From Usitatibacter palustris (GTDB lineage Bacteria; Pseudomonadota; Gammaproteobacteria; Burkholderiales; Usitatibacteraceae): a stretch of 64,000 nucleotides of DNA. The notes under the pieces are model-generated. The model saw nothing but the letters and a program-made list of their open reading frames with translations. It had not been told where the DNA came from and searched no databases. Location: NCBI RefSeq assembly GCF_013003985.1, contig NZ_CP053073.1, forward strand, positions 930,001 to 994,000, in the 5' to 3' direction. Below are positions 62,207-64,000 of the stretch, piece by piece; the stretch's first letter is position 1, and each line of letters starts with the position of its first letter. The translations under genes were made by a program, and so were the position numbers.

Positions 62207-63370
62207 ATGGCCAAGGCGATTCCCCGCAACAAGGTCTCGGACGTCCGCGGCGTGGGCAAGCTCGCCGTGGAAGCCGCCGTCGGCTTGACCGGCGTCGTGG
62301 AGAACCTGCACCACAACATCACGCGTCGCCCCGCGCCGCTCGGTGCCCCGGTGCGCGAGCCGATGACGGGCATTTCGGGCTTCGTGTACCGGTCCATCCG
62401 ATTCGCCGCACGCACGGCCGGTGGCGGCGTGGACTTCCTGCTGGGCCAGGTGGCGCCTTTTCTCGCCCACGAACCTTCGTCGCGCAAACGCGAGGCGGTG
62501 CTCGCGGCACTCAACGGCGTGCTGGGCGACCACCTGGCGCAGAGCGCCAATCCGCTGGCCATCGCGATGCGCTTGCGGCGCCACGGCCAGGATCTCGAGC
62601 TCACGGCGCCGGCGCTCGCGAGCGCGGTGCCGCATCCCGCCTCGCGCGTGTTCGTCCTTATCCATGGCCTGTGCCTGAACGACCTTCAATGGCTGCGCAG
62701 GGGCCACGACCACGGCGCCGCACTGGAACGCGACGCTCCCGCGGGCCGGCCGCTCACCGCGCTCTACCTTCACTACAACAGCGGGCGGCCCATAGCGACC
62801 AACGGGCGCGAGCTCGCGCAACTCCTGGAGTCCTTGTGCCGGAACTGGCCGGTGCCGCTGGAGGAGCTCGTGATCGTCGGCCACAGCATGGGCGGGCTGG
62901 TCGCGCGCAGTGCCTGCGAGCACGCGCGGGAAGACGGGCACGCGTGGCCCGCGCGCCTTCGGGGCATGGCCTTCCTCGGCACGCCTCACTCGGGCGCCCC
63001 GATGGAACGCGGCGGCAACTGGATCGACGTGACTCTCGACGCCAGCCCTTACACGGCGGCGTTCGCGCGGCTGGGGCGCGTGCGCAGCGCCGGCATCACC
63101 GACCTGCGCCACGGCAGCCGGGTCGCGCTGCCCGCGGGCGTCGAATGCCTGGCCATCGCCGGCAGTCTCGCGCGGCGTCCGGGGACCCTGGGCGAGCGCC
63201 TCGCGGGCGACGGCCTCGTGCCGCTCGAGAGCGCCCTGGGCCACGGCGCGGGGCCTGAAGGCCGCGACCTCTTCGCGGCGGGCGATACGTGGGTCGCGAA
63301 CCGCGTGGGCCACCTCGCGTTGCTCGACTCGGGCCGCGTGTACCGGGAGCTGCGCAACCGGTTCTGCTGA
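62207..63370 (+). CDS. Alpha/beta hydrolase (PGAP1/lipase-like)
   Basis: 387 residues. HPASRVFVLIHGLCLNDLQW gives the oxyanion-hole HG; LVIVGHSMGGLVARSACEHA has the nucleophile Ser in GHSMG; FLGTPHSGAPMERGGNW is a lipase/PGAP1-like TPH segment; WVANRVGHLALLDSGRVY carries the likely catalytic His (VGHLALL). The N-terminal ~135 residues are not recognised and may form a cap or membrane-facing domain (GFVYRSIRFAARTAGGGVDFLLGQV). By family an esterase or lipase, possibly acting on storage polyester or lipid. Divergent from the hemerythrin gene with a shared FNR box. Confidence 0.85.
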   Translation: MAKAIPRNKVSDVRGVGKLAVEAAVGLTGVVENLHHNITRRPAPLGAPVREPMTGISGFVYRSIRFAARTAGGGVDFLLGQVAPFLAHEPSSRKREAVLAALNGVLGDHLAQSANPLAIAMRLRRHGQDLELTAPALASAVPHPASRVFVLIHGLCLNDLQWLRRGHDHGAALERDAPAGRPLTALYLHYNSGRPIATNGRELAQLLESLCRNWPVPLEELVIVGHSMGGLVARSACEHAREDGHAWPARLRGMAFLGTPHSGAPMERGGNWIDVTLDASPYTAAFARLGRVRSAGITDLRHGSRVALPAGVECLAIAGSLARRPGTLGERLAGDGLVPLESALGHGAGPEGRDLFAAGDTWVANRVGHLALLDSGRVYRELRNRFC

Positions 63371-63375
63371 ACCCT

Positions 63376-63389
63376 TTGATCCGCGTCAA
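63376..63389 (+). promoter_or_regulatory. FNR-type box upstream of ccoN
   Basis: TTGATCCGCGTCAA, a full palindrome. Its centre is 42.5 bp from the ccoN ATG (63425), and TACGAT (63411-63416) sits as -10. Confidence 0.82.
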
Positions 63390-63424
63390 TCGCCGCGGGG
63401 CGGGCATCCCTACGATACGGCCTC

Positions 63425-64000
63425 ATGGATACCCCCGCGATCACATACAACGACAAGGTGGTGCGCCAGTTCACGGTGATGACCGTGGTCTGGGGCATCG
63501 TCGGCATGCTGGTGGGCTGCATCATCGCCGCGCAGCTCGCCTGGCCCCAGCTCAATTTCGACATCGCCTGGCTCTCGTACGGCCGGCTGCGGCCGCTGCA
63601 TACCAACGCGGTGATCTTCGCCTTCGGCGGCTGCGCGCTGTTCGCTTCCTCTTACTACGTGGTCCAGCGTACCTGCCACGTACCGCTGGTCTCGCACAGC
63701 CTCGCCGCATTCACCTTCTGGGGCTGGCAGGCGATCATCGTCGCCGCGGCGATCACGCTCCCGCTGGGAATCACCACTTCAAAGGAATACGCCGAGCTCG
63801 AGTGGCCCATCGACGTCGCCATCACCTTCGTGTGGCTCGCCTACGCGCTGGTGTTCTTCGGGACGATCTGGCAGCGGCGCGTGAAGCACATCTATGTCGC
63901 CAACTGGTTCTTCGGCGCGTTCATCCTCACGGTCGCGGTCCTGCATGTCGTGAACAGCGCGGCCATTCCCGTGACGATGTTCAAGAGCTACTCGGTGTAC
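63425..64000 (+). CDS. ccoN: cbb3-type cytochrome c oxidase subunit I, N-terminal part
   Basis: 192 residues before the window ends; open to the last base. [26 protein letters not shown] (TM1) is followed by [34 protein letters not shown], the CcoN hallmark with a haem b His in [40 protein letters not shown] and later helices follow. Catalytic subunit of the high-affinity cbb3 oxidase. Accessory genes ccoS and a ccoI-like ATPase are ~46-50 kb upstream, each with an FNR box, in keeping with O2-limited expression. Confidence 0.95.
   Translation, partial: MDTPAITYNDKVVRQFTVMTVVWGIVGMLVGCIIAAQLAWPQLNFDIAWLSYGRLRPLHTNAVIFAFGGCALFASSYYVVQRTCHVPLVSHSLAAFTFWGWQAIIVAAAITLPLGITTSKEYAELEWPIDVAITFVWLAYALVFFGTIWQRRVKHIYVANWFFGAFILTVAVLHVVNSAAIPVTMFKSYSVY

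Overview
The window is GC-rich, densely coded bacterial DNA. Its gene content points to a betaproteobacterium able to live microaerobically or anaerobically: a PpsA/PpsR pair, a 14-gene nuoA-N operon, cbb3 oxidase genes (ccoN, ccoS, a ccoI-like ATPase), a TRAP transporter, a quinol:fumarate reductase and 3-hydroxybutyrate/acetoacetate metabolism. Genus and species cannot be settled from the sequence alone. No rRNA, tRNA, CRISPR array or transposase gene was found.

Layout. 1-3.6 kb: the end of a patatin/Omp85-type outer-membrane protein, a 48-bp perfect inverted repeat between convergent genes, a small zinc-ribbon protein, an autotransporter esterase, and a non-coding stretch with two related hairpin-ended elements. 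3.6-8.1 kb: divergent ppsR and ppsA. ppsA is interrupted in frame by a 403-residue LAGLIDADG intein, inserted between the regulatory Thr and the Cys next to the catalytic His. 8.2-13.6 kb: GNAT acetyltransferase, glutathione transferase, 3-hydroxybutyrate dehydrogenase, pyroglutamyl peptidase, acetoacetyl-CoA synthetase and a CDF metal exporter. 13.6-32.1 kb: a mixed block of a Cu-type P-ATPase, a beta-CASP nuclease, ccoS, small c-type cytochromes, a UbiB-like kinase, an RND pump, a P2-type ATPase, a VIT-family protein, a diguanylate cyclase and a cyclic-nucleotide-binding-fold protein. 32.2-38.6 kb: one overlapping operon, frdCAB-dctPQM (fumarate respiration plus dicarboxylate uptake). 38.7-45.3 kb: the divergent operon, a PFOR-type 2-oxoacid oxidoreductase (gamma, alpha, beta), a GltD-like/ferredoxin flavoprotein, malic enzyme and a second cyclic-nucleotide-fold protein. 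45.9-48.5 kb: a less GC-rich three-gene island with a TIGR04255-like protein. 48.5-61.5 kb: nuoN to nuoA on the minus strand. 61.6-64 kb: hemerythrin, an alpha/beta hydrolase and the start of ccoN.

A unifying signal is a set of FNR/Anr-type palindromes (TTGAT/C-N4-A/GTCAA). There are ten good ones and one degenerate one. They lie upstream of the Cu-ATPase, beta-CASP/ccoS, the periplasmic Met/Gly protein, the phasin-like gene, the cytochrome c/DUF2892 pair, both main anaerobic operons, a DUF3562 gene, nuoA, hemerythrin/hydrolase and ccoN. In about nine cases the box centre is 39.5-42.5 bp from the start codon with a -10-like hexamer between. That is class II FNR spacing only if transcription starts at or next to the start codon, so these mRNAs are probably leaderless.

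Physiologically, the frd/dct and por/malic-enzyme operons share one FNR box. They would together import and reduce C4-dicarboxylates and interconvert malate, pyruvate and acetyl-CoA when oxygen is low, while ccoN/ccoI/ccoS supply a high-affinity oxidase.
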